A stretch of DNA of 64,000 bases from Aliirhizobium wenxiniae. GTDB lineage: Bacteria > Pseudomonadota > Alphaproteobacteria > Rhizobiales > Rhizobiaceae. Each line of letters starts with the position of its first letter. Positions within the stretch are counted from its first letter, which is position 1. Location of the stretch: contig NZ_JACHEG010000001.1 in the NCBI RefSeq assembly GCF_014201355.1, forward strand, positions 992,001 through 1,056,000, written 5' to 3'. Below are positions 26,813-35,499 of the stretch, piece after piece. A program made the position numbers and the translations under genes. Below the pieces are notes generated by a model. It saw only the letters and a program-made list of their open reading frames with translations, ran no database searches and had not been told where the DNA came from.

Positions 26813-28159
26813 GTGCTACAGCGCGTCGATAAATTTAACAAACCTGAATATTCCGAGGCAGCGAAAGCGCCCTTTGTTCTTTTCCAACGCGACCGCTCAA
26901 ATTGGAGCATGCGCTATACGATGAATGGCCGACAGATCCGCAAATCTCTCGGCACGTCGGATTACAATGATGCTTATCGGCAGGCCAATGAGATTTGGCA
27001 TGAGCAAAAATATCGGCTGAAGCATGGATTAAGCATAAAAGAGCATGCGTTTCGCGATGTAGCGGAAGAGTTTATCGCAAAAGTCGAAGCGGAATCTGCC
27101 CGCAAAGAACGCAGCGAAGACCATGCGTACTACTGGCCACCTAAAATTCGGCGCTTCCTCATCGGTTATTTTGGCGAAAGGCCGATAGATAAAATTACGC
27201 CGCCCGACATAGAGCGGTATTTGGAGTGGCGAAAGACCTACTGGACCTCCGGGCCAGGCTCAGACATCAAAAAAATCCGCTGCGAGCGGGAAGATGGAAG
27301 GGTTTTCAATCGACCAGCACCTAAGAAAATTGCCGCGCCTTCAACGGTTAAAGGTGAAATGGTCATTATCCGGAACCTATTCCAGCAAGCAGTACGCTGG
27401 GGATATTGCCAGCCGATCGTAATCCCAGCGCCCTTCTTTAAGAAACGCGAGGACAATCGCCGTCCGGGTTTTACGAAAGAGGAATACACCAAGCTGTTCG
27501 ACACAGCCATTGCACGTATTTCAGAGTGGCAGCCTAAAACCAAGCACATCAAAGCAAAAGATGGACGTGAGTGGTTCCAAACGCAAAAGCAACCGCCCAA
27601 ACGCATCATGGCCGACCGAATTCGGTTATATTGCTATATCGAAATCATGGCGCATTCGGGAATGAGGCCCACGGAAGCCAAGAACCTGCTTTGGAGTAAT
27701 ATTGTCGGTTTCAAAAGCTCCCGAGATAAGCCCATAAAAGATAAAGACGTCAGACTGCAGGTTCGAGGCAAAGGCAAATCAGGAACATCCATCCCTCTTC
27801 TAGCCGTCGTTCCTGCACTTTCGATGCTGTGGGAGATGTTCGAAGCAGAAGTCGGTCGGGAACCGGAAGACGCTGATCCAGTTTTCGCGGATGCCCAAGG
27901 TAACGCAATCAAGTCATTCAAGACCGGCTTCAATGAGCTGTTGAAGGCAAGTGGTCTTGAGCTTGATTATCGCGGAAAACGCCGGACAGCGTACTCGTTG
28001 CGCCATTACTACATCTCACGAATGCTGATCAGTGGAGCGTCAATTTATGATGTATCTCTAAACACACGCACTTCATTGGAAATGATTGAAAAACACTACG
28101 CGCATGTTGCGACAGAGGACATCAAGGATCGCCTACGGCCGCAGTCTTCAGAGTGGTAA
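26813..28159 (+). CDS. int: tyrosine-type integrase
   Basis: 448 residues. An N-terminal SAM-like arm/core-binding region is followed by the catalytic domain: Arg285 in 'SGMRPTEAKNLLW', Lys in 'VRGKGKSGTSIP', 'AYSLRHYYISRM' (second Arg, with Tyr where the box usually has His), and the nucleophile Tyr429 in 'IEKHYAHVAT'. GTG is the start; the ATG just upstream is in another frame. It lies directly downstream of the tRNA-Arg and catalyses site-specific insertion and excision of the island. Confidence 0.95.
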   Translation: MLQRVDKFNKPEYSEAAKAPFVLFQRDRSNWSMRYTMNGRQIRKSLGTSDYNDAYRQANEIWHEQKYRLKHGLSIKEHAFRDVAEEFIAKVEAESARKERSEDHAYYWPPKIRRFLIGYFGERPIDKITPPDIERYLEWRKTYWTSGPGSDIKKIRCEREDGRVFNRPAPKKIAAPSTVKGEMVIIRNLFQQAVRWGYCQPIVIPAPFFKKREDNRRPGFTKEEYTKLFDTAIARISEWQPKTKHIKAKDGREWFQTQKQPPKRIMADRIRLYCYIEIMAHSGMRPTEAKNLLWSNIVGFKSSRDKPIKDKDVRLQVRGKGKSGTSIPLLAVVPALSMLWEMFEAEVGREPEDADPVFADAQGNAIKSFKTGFNELLKASGLELDYRGKRRTAYSLRHYYISRMLISGASIYDVSLNTRTSLEMIEKHYAHVATEDIKDRLRPQSSEW

Positions 28160-28183
28160 GGTACTGTGGACCAGACCGGGCAT

Positions 28184-28339
28184 ATGGAAGCGCGGCTAAC
28201 TCTCGGACGCAGACATAGCTTTTCCTTAAGGGCGACCGAAACCAACTCTTTAGTCGCTCTTTCTGAAAAAGGATATACTTTCAGAGACATGGAAGAAATT
28301 CGGGAAAGGATTTTGGCATGTCTTACCTCAAAAATCTGA
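28184..28339 (+). CDS. possible 51-aa small protein
   Basis: An open frame MEARLTLGRRHSFSLRATET... ending LACLTSKI, overlapping the next gene start by 22 bases in another frame. It is rich in charged residues and could form one helix. No good ribosome binding site precedes it, so it may be chance. It is recorded because it would be translationally coupled to the following gene. Confidence 0.25.
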   Translation: MEARLTLGRRHSFSLRATETNSLVALSEKGYTFRDMEEIRERILACLTSKI

Positions 28340-28764
28340 AACTTGCAGCAGTATCGGCATCTTCGATGTCAGGTGATCCCATGGTGCATACCAGGGAAAA
28401 GGCAGTAGCTGCCTTGCTCGAACAGAAGCGGATGGCCGAAGCGAAGATCGCGGGTCAACCGTTTACGGCAGCCCATATTGTTCGCCAGAAGAATGCGGAG
28501 GGGCAGCGTGTCGAGGTGGAAAAGCAGAAGCGCGTTCGTCAAAGCTGGTTTGCCGACGGCAGCGGCAAGATCTTTTTCGTAATCCGCTATGCCGGTAAGG
28601 CGATCGAGTTCGCCAAGGACAAGAACGCTATCGAGGTTGGTGAGATTGCCGGGCTTCCTAGCATCATCGATACGCTTACCGAGGCCGTTCGCGCGGGAGA
28701 ACTGGATGCACAGCTGGCGAAAGCGGCAGCCGAGCGCAGCAAGCAGTTGCGCAAGGCGGGTTAA
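28318..28764 (+). CDS. hypothetical island protein
   Basis: A 148-residue, Lys/Arg- and Ala-rich, mostly helical protein starting MSYLKNLKLAAVSASSMSGD. The middle reads 'KKRVRQSWFADGSGKIFFVIRYAGKAIEFAKDKNAIEVG', a compact beta segment. The ATG follows GGGAAAGGATT. It resembles small proteins that travel with integrated and plasmid elements, but I cannot assign a family. Confidence 0.6.
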   Translation: MSYLKNLKLAAVSASSMSGDPMVHTREKAVAALLEQKRMAEAKIAGQPFTAAHIVRQKNAEGQRVEVEKQKRVRQSWFADGSGKIFFVIRYAGKAIEFAKDKNAIEVGEIAGLPSIIDTLTEAVRAGELDAQLAKAAAERSKQLRKAG

Positions 28765-28794
28765 AACCAGCTTTTAATCCGCGAGGGCTTTTTA

Positions 28795-28827
28795 ACGGGC
28801 ATATAATCCGATGGATTATATGCCCGT
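28795..28827. repeat. perfect 15-bp inverted repeat, 3-nt loop
   Basis: ACGGGCATATAATCC-GAT-GGATTATATGCCCGT, in the 296-bp gap between two hypothetical genes. There is no T-tract on either strand, which argues against a terminator. The AT-rich centre and GC ends would suit an operator or a replication or recombination site. Confidence 0.7.
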
Positions 28828-29060
28828 CCTGCGTTTCGGTTGGAACGCATCACTGAGCCCCGTATGCGCGCTATTGGGTTATCGTGCTGCATGACGTGCT
28901 GGATCCCCGCAACCGCGCTGTAGACCCCTGTCCGGGCACAGCAGGGTTAGGCAAGCACATCTCCGTCACCGCGATGAACGATGTCACTCTAAGCAATTGT
29001 CTTTACTCGCTCTTTTCTTGAAAAGGCTGTTTGTTCGCCCTGCAATCCATGGGGCATGAC

Positions 29061-29840
29061 ATGAAAGAGACTGAAAATGACAAACGAGAAATCAGCGATG
29101 AAGAACCGCCGCAACCCACTTTATCGGGACTGCGCCGTGATCTCACCTTGTTATGCCTGAACGAGCTTTTCGTCGGTGGCGAGCCGTTACGGCTGCTGAA
29201 GAAACAAGGCCCTCTTTTCCTTCGCTATGAGACCGACGGCATTGTCTCCACACAGCACTATCTCTCACCGGCGTCATGGCGTGCGAAAATCCTTTTCGAC
29301 CTCGCGGAAGGAAAGAATTTTCGTGTGCTGGAAATGGACCTGCCGGGACGCTTCAAGCAGATGTTCCCGAATACATTGCTGCGCCGCTTACTCTGGCATT
29401 CGCGGCCAAGCGCAAACTTCCCGCCTGTGGCACGATTTTATGATCCTGACGGTGAGGCGGAAATTCTCCTGACGCGCAGTAGGCTTTGCGGCAACGCCGT
29501 CGATGCACTTCATAATCTCAGCGGCGCACCTCGATTTCAGCCACTATGGATATCCGATCTTCTTGCATTGCGACCGATGGCGGGAATTGAACTGGTGCGG
29601 GACGAGCAATTCTCAACGACCGTCCCGATCAGCCGCTATATTCAAGCTGCCGCTGTGACAGGTCGCGTCGTCAAGGATGGGGAACTGAAGGCTCTATCGC
29701 TGAAAGGGAAACCAGCATGGCTTCCGTCACCGCCTCCATCCCGATATGTCGCGCACCTGCTGGAGCATGTGACAGGGAAGGCGGTACCGCAGTTTGAAGC
29801 TCTTACCTGCACAATCGACGATGATTACGATTTCAGATGA
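29061..29840 (+). CDS. hypothetical island protein
   Basis: 259 residues, MKETENDKREISDEEPPQPT. A charged N-terminal 25 residues are followed by a folded domain with 'RYETDGIVSTQHYLSPASWRAK' and 'ARFYDPDGEAEILLTRSRLCG', and a Pro-rich segment 'WLPSPPPSRYVAHLLEHV' near the end. No membrane span. Family not recognised. An alternative ATG lies 12 bases upstream. It is convergent with the next gene. Confidence 0.6.
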   Translation: MKETENDKREISDEEPPQPTLSGLRRDLTLLCLNELFVGGEPLRLLKKQGPLFLRYETDGIVSTQHYLSPASWRAKILFDLAEGKNFRVLEMDLPGRFKQMFPNTLLRRLLWHSRPSANFPPVARFYDPDGEAEILLTRSRLCGNAVDALHNLSGAPRFQPLWISDLLALRPMAGIELVRDEQFSTTVPISRYIQAAAVTGRVVKDGELKALSLKGKPAWLPSPPPSRYVAHLLEHVTGKAVPQFEALTCTIDDDYDFR

Positions 29841-29922
29841 TACGGCATTCATCTGGCGGTTGGTTGCATAATTGCGAGAATGTCTTCTGACTTTCGTGAA
29901 AACACCGTTTTGACGACGGTCG

Positions 29923-30720
29923 CTAGGGACTGTCGTTTCTTTTCTCGCGAGCTTGACGGGAGACTTTGATTTTAGCTATCGCCTGCCCTTCCAAATACAT
30001 CAACTTGTCAAAGAGGCGCCTTTCAAGAAACTGAAAGCCAATCTTTTGTCGATCGGAGATCGGGCCTCGCTCACGTTGGGTCCGGGAATCAAATTCGAGG
30101 ACTGCGGCTTTAAACTCCGGCTTTTGCCTCTCCGCAATAAAGGCTAGATGGCTCGCTGCGACATATGCTGAGTAGTCGTGGTTTTCATCAGGATCCAAAT
30201 AATAATCGCGTAAACCCTTCTGCACTCTATTGCGCCAACGAACAGCTTGGTTTGCATATTTATCCCAGATGTAGACCTCGTCGTGAGGCTTGATAAAGGT
30301 GAGTAGCTTAGACGCTGCTGACGTCTGCTGTCCTTTTGCCTTTGTGGTGATTAGCGCCTTCAGCTTGGAAGATAGTGAAACGACCTCTGACTGGGCAGGG
30401 TTCTTATTGAGGATTACAATATTAATCTCATCGGCAACCGCTTGATATTCAAACTTAACAGCCTGACTTTCAAGTTGGAAATTGCGAAAGAAGGAACAAG
30501 CTTGATGCTTGTCAACATTAGCTTCCGAGAATGCTTCTAGCCAATATTGCTCGGATCGCTTCCCATCGATCTTATTCGCCGGATGGGGGTTCCGTTTGAC
30601 TGCCTCGCACAATGCTTCTTCGAGCAACTCTTGGCGATAAACTGCCATGTAGGCATCGATATTGGATAAAATTCTCAACGTCTTTCCCCGTTTCCGCGTT
30701 CGGAGAATACGGCGCAGCAC
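29923..30720 (-). CDS. hypothetical island protein (possible premature stop upstream)
   Basis: 265 residues from a GTG immediately after an in-frame TAA at 30721-30723. Internal ATG at 30648 (MAVYRQELLEEAL) is an alternative start. The segment 'AASKLLTFIKPHDEVYIWDKYANQAVRW' resembles a pattern seen in several uncharacterised defence-type proteins with a helix-hairpin-helix glycosylase-like fold; this is a weak impression. The same frame stays open upstream of the TAA for another 23 codons from an ATG (MSTRTPFSKKAISDL), so the gene may have been longer and be truncated here. Composition is AT-rich like its neighbours. Confidence 0.6.
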   Translation of the reverse strand: MLRRILRTRKRGKTLRILSNIDAYMAVYRQELLEEALCEAVKRNPHPANKIDGKRSEQYWLEAFSEANVDKHQACSFFRNFQLESQAVKFEYQAVADEINIVILNKNPAQSEVVSLSSKLKALITTKAKGQQTSAASKLLTFIKPHDEVYIWDKYANQAVRWRNRVQKGLRDYYLDPDENHDYSAYVAASHLAFIAERQKPEFKAAVLEFDSRTQRERGPISDRQKIGFQFLERRLFDKLMYLEGQAIAKIKVSRQAREKRNDSP

Positions 30721-30847
30721 TTAATTCCAGGTGAAACCTACCTTATTCAAATCGGATATAGCTTTCTTCGAAAAAGGCGTTCGTGTGGACATCAATGAAT
30801 AGCTCGTTGAGAAACGGGGGCATGGAAATCTTTTGAAACAGCAAGCA

Positions 30848-31161
30848 TTACCGTGGATGAGGATTATCGGTTGGCGACAAAAATTTTCTACGACGTAAAT
30901 CAATGATCGATCTGTGCGCGATATGCGCTTTCAGCTTATGCTTGAAATCTAGCAGGAAGCCGAAATGATCAGGCTCATGTTCAATAAGTCGTTCGAGACG
31001 CCATGATATGGCGCATAACGTTGCTAATCCCGGCTCTCGCCTGAAGACACGAGATGTGAGTAATATCGCGGGCTTCTTCCGAGCCAAATACGCGAAAATT
31101 CAAGCTGTGACTGGGTTAGTCCAAACTCTTTAAATGATTCATAAATAAGTGTAATTTTCAT
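30848..31161 (-). pseudogene. frameshifted small DNA-binding-type gene
   Basis: A perfect ribosome binding site (AAAGGAGGTGG) precedes ATG at 31161 and MKITLIYESFKEFGLTQSQL. The frame stops at 31024 after only 45 codons (...SHLVSSGESRD). Loss of one base near 31039-31041 explains this: shifting frame gives ...HLVSSG-REPGLATLCAISWRLERLIEHEPDHF... to a stop at 30848, about 105 residues in all. The pattern 'QLEFSRIWLGRSPRYYSHL...GREP' is like small alphaproteobacterial regulators with a helix-turn-helix (DUF6626-like, from memory). It is divergent from the Rep gene. Confidence 0.65.
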
Positions 31162-31202
31162 GCCACCTCCTTTTTTGAATATTTATCCTTGGCGGCCGGA
31201 GG

Positions 31203-31240
31203 ATATATGCTTGTGCTTTATAAATAGCACTGAGATATAT
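31203..31240. promoter_or_regulatory. nested palindrome upstream of Rep gene
   Basis: ATATAT-gctt-GTGCT-ttataaat-AGCAC-tgag-ATATAT, symmetrical, 17 bp before the Rep start codon and in the divergent gap with the small frameshifted regulator. This is the expected place for an autoregulatory operator or for a replication nick site. Confidence 0.45.
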
Positions 31241-31256
31241 TTTCGAGAGGATAATA

Positions 31257-32399
31257 ATGATTAATGATATTCAGAAAATTCGAGCAGAAATGATTAAGGC
31301 TAGGCTCTTCTCACGGAGGGAGCTTGGGCAATTTCGTTGGCTTTCGCCGGGAATGCAGCAGCAACGAGACAGGCTGCAGGACGCATTTGATGTTAATCAT
31401 CCAGTCGTAACGAAGATGGCTACATGCGGTCAAATCGATGATTGGAACAATGTCCGATATTGTGGCCTACCATTGTGTCCGCGATGTTTCCTGCGGGAAC
31501 GGAAAGATCAGACAAGGCAGGCAATCCGCTCGACGTTTAGTTGCTGCGCAAACGAGGATCTGGCATTCGCGACGATCCTTCTGCCGCCGATCATGTGCTT
31601 GAGTGACCTACGTCAGATTATGAACAAGGAAAAACGGAAGTTTGTCAATTTGGCAAATCGTAAGCGCCGCCAAGACATTAAGTGGGATAGCTTTCAAATG
31701 CTTGGCTGGTGGGAAGTCGATCGCATGGAATTCGGCGCCCTACAAAACGCAGGCAGGAAAACTCGAATTGCGCTTGAAGCGTTAGGAATGCCGCTTTTGG
31801 CCGCTGACAACGACACATTTTGGCGTCCCCATCTCCATGTAATTATTCAGACGGGAGGTGTGCCATTGGAAGAAATAAAGTTGGCATTTAAAGCTGATGG
31901 CCACTCGGGTCCGTATCAGGTGGACATTCAACCTTTCGACGTGGATAGACCAGTCAACCGAAACATCCAGAGAATAGTACGGTATTGCCTGAAGTTTCGC
32001 ATAGAGGACGATTTTAAAGGCAAGCGCTTTGCTGATTTCGACGAGGACGACCGCGATGCTAAAAAGGACAGAAGCTGGTGGCCGGACAAGGACATCCGAG
32101 CTTACGTGGCTTGGCTGAAAGGCGACGATATGTCGGGATTTCGCTCCCTGCGTTTCGCACTGGGTAAGAAGCAGAAGACAGCGATGAATGCGGCATCAAA
32201 AATGGTCTCGCCGGAAACTTGTCCAAATGATGAGTGCGTTATGGCTGCGCATGCGGAGCCCATTTGTGCTGGCACGTTGGTGACGAATGGAGGTGTGCAA
32301 GGAGAAAGCCATTCCATATCACAAAGATGTAAAGTCGCAGCAATGAAGGTTATTGATGACGGAGGAAGGAATAAAAAAGTAATACTAGATACTAACTAG
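31257..32399 (+). CDS. HUH-type replication initiator (Rep)
   Basis: 380 residues. A zinc-type knuckle 'CGLPLCPRCFLRER' (Cys74-x-x-Cys77) is followed by the HUH metal motif 'RPHLHVIIQ' (His192, His194) and by 'RIVRYCLKF', which gives a Y-x-x-K active site (Tyr243, Lys246). This order (HUH, then YxxK) is that of rolling-circle plasmid Rep proteins. GAGAGGATAATA precedes the ATG. It would nick one strand of the excised circle to start replication or mobilisation. The C-terminal 80 residues are not conserved-looking. Very AT-rich surroundings. No relaxase partner genes are nearby. Confidence 0.8.
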   Translation: MINDIQKIRAEMIKARLFSRRELGQFRWLSPGMQQQRDRLQDAFDVNHPVVTKMATCGQIDDWNNVRYCGLPLCPRCFLRERKDQTRQAIRSTFSCCANEDLAFATILLPPIMCLSDLRQIMNKEKRKFVNLANRKRRQDIKWDSFQMLGWWEVDRMEFGALQNAGRKTRIALEALGMPLLAADNDTFWRPHLHVIIQTGGVPLEEIKLAFKADGHSGPYQVDIQPFDVDRPVNRNIQRIVRYCLKFRIEDDFKGKRFADFDEDDRDAKKDRSWWPDKDIRAYVAWLKGDDMSGFRSLRFALGKKQKTAMNAASKMVSPETCPNDECVMAAHAEPICAGTLVTNGGVQGESHSISQRCKVAAMKVIDDGGRNKKVILDTN

Positions 32400-32447
32400 A
32401 TGGGAGATCCTGGGAGGGACGGCAAGGGAGAGCCGATACTCCCTACG

Positions 32448-32472
32448 AAAGTTCGCCCAGCCGAACTTTTTT
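32448..32472 (+). terminator. terminator between Rep and DpdA-like genes
   Basis: AAAGTTCG / CGAACTTT with loop CCCAGC and six T after the stem. It sits between the convergent Rep and DpdA-like genes. The core AAAGTTCGCCC recurs in the palindrome at 35500-35527 at the other end of the DpdA-like module. Confidence 0.75.
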
Positions 32473-32508
32473 CCGTCGTTGACGACAGGATCAGGGGCGT
32501 ACGTGCCA

Positions 32509-33891
32509 CTATTTCACTGCAAGAACGTCAAGCATTGGTTCCATGCGTTGAATCATCGCCCGCGCACTATGAACGTTCTTGACGATGAGCGCTTCATTTA
32601 GAACCTGTTCGATGCAGGATTTGGCCACGTAAGCCGAAGTCGGAATGAAATCCTGATGCGCGGAATTATCTATATTGGTGTTGAGGCGGCGAAAGCAGCG
32701 AAGCAAGAATTCTGCGTTGTGGTTCATCAGGAAGGTGATGCCGTCGGGCGTCATTTTTCGCCCCTTGCCTGTCTTCCGTAGCATTAGCAGATCGCTCATT
32801 CTTACGCGCTCACCGATATGGGTGTTCGCTGGTAATTTGAAGATATTGTTCCATGGCGTTAGCTGGTCCTTTGGGACGACATCGGCGGAACTGAGCCGAG
32901 AGCAAAGCTCGTTTAACGTAATATCTTCGTTATCAGGCGCGACCTCCGGCAGTTGATAATGTTGTGCGCTGGACACGTGCTTGTCCTGTCGTGCGGAGGC
33001 GTAAAACAAACCATTGACCGCAAGAGTGAACGCGTTCGACGTGTCGAAGGAAATACCGATCGACGGATTAACCTGCCGAATGCACCGCAGGACTGTGGTG
33101 AATAGATAAGCTGCTGGGAACGTGGAAACGCCGAGAAAATGTATCCATTCGGCTTTTTGCAAATAGCCATCGCTCCACATATCCAGCAGACGATTCAAGA
33201 CCATTGAGAACTTTTTCTGATGCACGCCGGCAAAAGCCCATCCCTCGAGATCGTAGCCCTTGACCCCATCGTACCAGATTTTGCTCTCTGCCTCGTTCCT
33301 GCCTTGAATGACGTTGAGAAATTTCGTTTTACCGATTGTGCGATGTTTGACGAAATAATCGAGGTTCAGCAGAGATTGATGTAGCGCGGCGTTAAAGAGC
33401 AAAGCTTGCCCGTTCTGGGCCGTCATCGCTTCTATATTATGTCCGTCCGCGACTAATCGCTTCAGGTGCGGCTCCATTTTTCCGCTGGAAATGCCACCTG
33501 TTGGAAAATCCAGTGTCATCGAATAATCGGCATGTGCTTCCAGCCACTTCAGGATACGGTCGCAAGTGTTATCGCCATCGAATTTTATGGTTCCTTGCTG
33601 TATCTGATAGCCACCGCTGTCGCCGATAACGAGCGTTTCTTCTTCGTTTCGAACACTCTTCGAAACGAATGTGGTCTTCTTGCCTTCAGCTTTGGTCTTC
33701 GCAGCCTGACCAGCGCTGTAAAGGCAGCAGGGATAGTGAAAGAGGCCGTCCATGGTCTTCGGATTGAGAAAATGTAGCTGCTTCTCTTCGAATGTGTAAT
33801 CGCGCTTGAAGCTTTCCCCGTGTCCATATCGCGCGTAAGCCGTGCTTATAGCAGGGGTGTATATCGCATGATTGGAGAGTAGTCGCGCCAT
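32509..33891 (-). CDS. tRNA-guanine transglycosylase superfamily protein, DpdA-like
   Basis: 460 residues of the TGT fold. Matches to bacterial TGT in order: 'LVIGDSGGYQIQQG' (Asp91 of the DSGGFQ base-binding motif), 'YSMTLDFPTGG' (Asp128), 'FLNVIQGRNEAE' (IQG, 195-197), 'LEGWAFAGVHQKK' (the GG/AG loop), and 'HFLGVSTFPAAYLF ... ISFDTSNAF', where Asp283 aligns with the catalytic nucleophile. The CxCxxC zinc site of tRNA-acting TGT is absent. Divergent, zinc-less TGT paralogues of this kind on mobile elements include DpdA, which swaps guanine in DNA for a 7-deazaguanine. No queuosine or other dpd genes are nearby, so the base would have to come from the host pathway. DNA versus tRNA substrate is unproven. 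Confidence 0.75.
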   Translation of the reverse strand: MARLLSNHAIYTPAISTAYARYGHGESFKRDYTFEEKQLHFLNPKTMDGLFHYPCCLYSAGQAAKTKAEGKKTTFVSKSVRNEEETLVIGDSGGYQIQQGTIKFDGDNTCDRILKWLEAHADYSMTLDFPTGGISSGKMEPHLKRLVADGHNIEAMTAQNGQALLFNAALHQSLLNLDYFVKHRTIGKTKFLNVIQGRNEAESKIWYDGVKGYDLEGWAFAGVHQKKFSMVLNRLLDMWSDGYLQKAEWIHFLGVSTFPAAYLFTTVLRCIRQVNPSIGISFDTSNAFTLAVNGLFYASARQDKHVSSAQHYQLPEVAPDNEDITLNELCSRLSSADVVPKDQLTPWNNIFKLPANTHIGERVRMSDLLMLRKTGKGRKMTPDGITFLMNHNAEFLLRCFRRLNTNIDNSAHQDFIPTSAYVAKSCIEQVLNEALIVKNVHSARAMIQRMEPMLDVLAVK

Positions 33892-33966
33892 CGAAAAACC
33901 TATCGAAAATTGCTAGCTCGCTTTGCGAAATTATTAGGGATTTCCGATTGAGATCGCGCCGACGAG

Positions 33967-35499
33967 ATGAAATACCAAAGCGAGCATCCAATGGCCCTAG
34001 CAGTTAAAAAACCTTCAACTGGAAGAGCAGCTGAAGAATTCGATCAGCGCTTTAAGGCCATCAGAACTTCGGCTGAAAAGTTCAATAAGTATGAAAGTGG
34101 CGGCCACGATCTGCTGTATGAAGCGCTGGGAGAGTTATTCACCTTTGGCAGAGACATCAGCAAGCTTGAGGAGGTTTTCGGCGCGTTCCTCAAAGCGAGC
34201 GACCAGAAGCTCAAGCTTAATAAGGTCACGAAGGAAAACCCTTACAACGCTCTCGTGAAGTTGGCATTTGGAAATCAGAAAAGCAAAAGCTGGTTGAGCG
34301 AGCTTAGTACCGTTCTCGCCTATGCGACCGATCAGATAGGCAATGTTGCGTTCACCGATTGGATTAAAGAGGGCGGCGTCAAAGCCAGATACGAAGAGGC
34401 TGTCGAATACTCTCGGAAAAAGAAGGGAAAGAAAACCAATTCTCTCCGCTCAACACAGTTGGAAAGCATTCGAGGAAGCTTGCGGCAATCCCCTATTTCC
34501 GCTGCGATCTCAGGCCTTCCCGAAATCAACGAGGGTTATCATCGCTCGCTGCTCTACTCGGACGGTAAGGGAAACACGTTTCTCGTTGATATTAAGAACG
34601 AATCGGAGACCATTAGCACTGACAAGTATCTGCTTGAATTGGCTAAACAACGCATTCCCGACACCCACCCGCTCAAGTCACGCCCGTTGTTCAATCTCTA
34701 TCGGGCTATTGACCTGATCGTTGGAACGTGTGCCGCGTCGAGCAATGGGAAAGGCTTTATTCGATTCCGAAACGACACGTCAGAAGGCAGCAGCACGACA
34801 ACAAAACTTGATTTCGTATCTGACGCTCCCAGTTTCGCTCACGCTAGTGTCGTGCTTGCCGCGCCGATTGCCGAGTTGGGAGAAAATGGCGTGTTCGTCA
34901 TGACGGTCAATGATGCGAAGCAGTTTGCCGCTCATTTTCCAAGTGACCCGATTTGGTCTCTCAGCGTGGTCGACGGAGAGGTTCATTTTGTAGATGATAG
35001 CAGTATTGAACGCACCGTAAAACTTTTGCAGCTAGAGCCGGACCTCACCAAAACGCTCAGGCAGGGGCAAGCTCTCACTACGCAATCCCGCCAATTCAAG
35101 GCTATTGCAGCGGATATGAAGCATGCGATCGAAAACTTGCCGAAGTTATTAATTGGGAAGAATGCACCGAAGGCTTTGTCCTGGGATATTAAGGGCAATC
35201 AAATGTGGTTGATCTCGCCTGCACACATGCTTTCGGGTCTCGATTTCTTGAGCCCAGTCATGACGGTAACGCCGATTGGCGAGGACAGAGAAATGTCGAT
35301 GGCCGATCTCTCTGCGTTTATCGGAACGGTCGTCCCCTATAATGAGGATCTGACCGGATACATTGCCGATAGCGATGTGAAGGACGCCGCGTTCTGCATT
35401 GATCATATCTGGTCTGACGGCGATCGCTTTCTCTACGTCTCGCCCTTCGCCATCAGTGCTAACCTTGACAGAACGATGGTCTGCGAGGAACTGAGATAA
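33967..35499 (+). CDS. unknown 510-aa protein divergent from the DpdA-like gene
   Basis: 510 residues, MKYQSEHPMALAVKKP; an in-frame ATG eight codons on is an alternative start. The first 170 residues are helical and Lys-rich ('EFDQRFKAIRTSAEKFNKYE', 'YSRKKKGKKTNSLRSTQ'). The remainder alternates beta and helical segments with many Asp/Ser. No ATPase, nuclease or methylase motif is visible, and no membrane span. It shares a 75-bp divergent promoter with the DpdA-like gene and the pair is bracketed by related palindromes, so a joint function is likely. I do not recognise the family. Confidence 0.65.
   Translation: MKYQSEHPMALAVKKPSTGRAAEEFDQRFKAIRTSAEKFNKYESGGHDLLYEALGELFTFGRDISKLEEVFGAFLKASDQKLKLNKVTKENPYNALVKLAFGNQKSKSWLSELSTVLAYATDQIGNVAFTDWIKEGGVKARYEEAVEYSRKKKGKKTNSLRSTQLESIRGSLRQSPISAAISGLPEINEGYHRSLLYSDGKGNTFLVDIKNESETISTDKYLLELAKQRIPDTHPLKSRPLFNLYRAIDLIVGTCAASSNGKGFIRFRNDTSEGSSTTTKLDFVSDAPSFAHASVVLAAPIAELGENGVFVMTVNDAKQFAAHFPSDPIWSLSVVDGEVHFVDDSSIERTVKLLQLEPDLTKTLRQGQALTTQSRQFKAIAADMKHAIENLPKLLIGKNAPKALSWDIKGNQMWLISPAHMLSGLDFLSPVMTVTPIGEDREMSMADLSAFIGTVVPYNEDLTGYIADSDVKDAAFCIDHIWSDGDRFLYVSPFAISANLDRTMVCEELR

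Noticed and set aside
28795-28827. Intrinsic terminator
   Set aside because: No T-tract follows the stem on either strand.
32509-33891. Ordinary tRNA-guanine transglycosylase (tgt)
   Set aside because: The zinc-binding Cys cluster and the usual N-terminal sequence are missing, and it lies on a mobile island; kept as a TGT-superfamily, DpdA-like protein.
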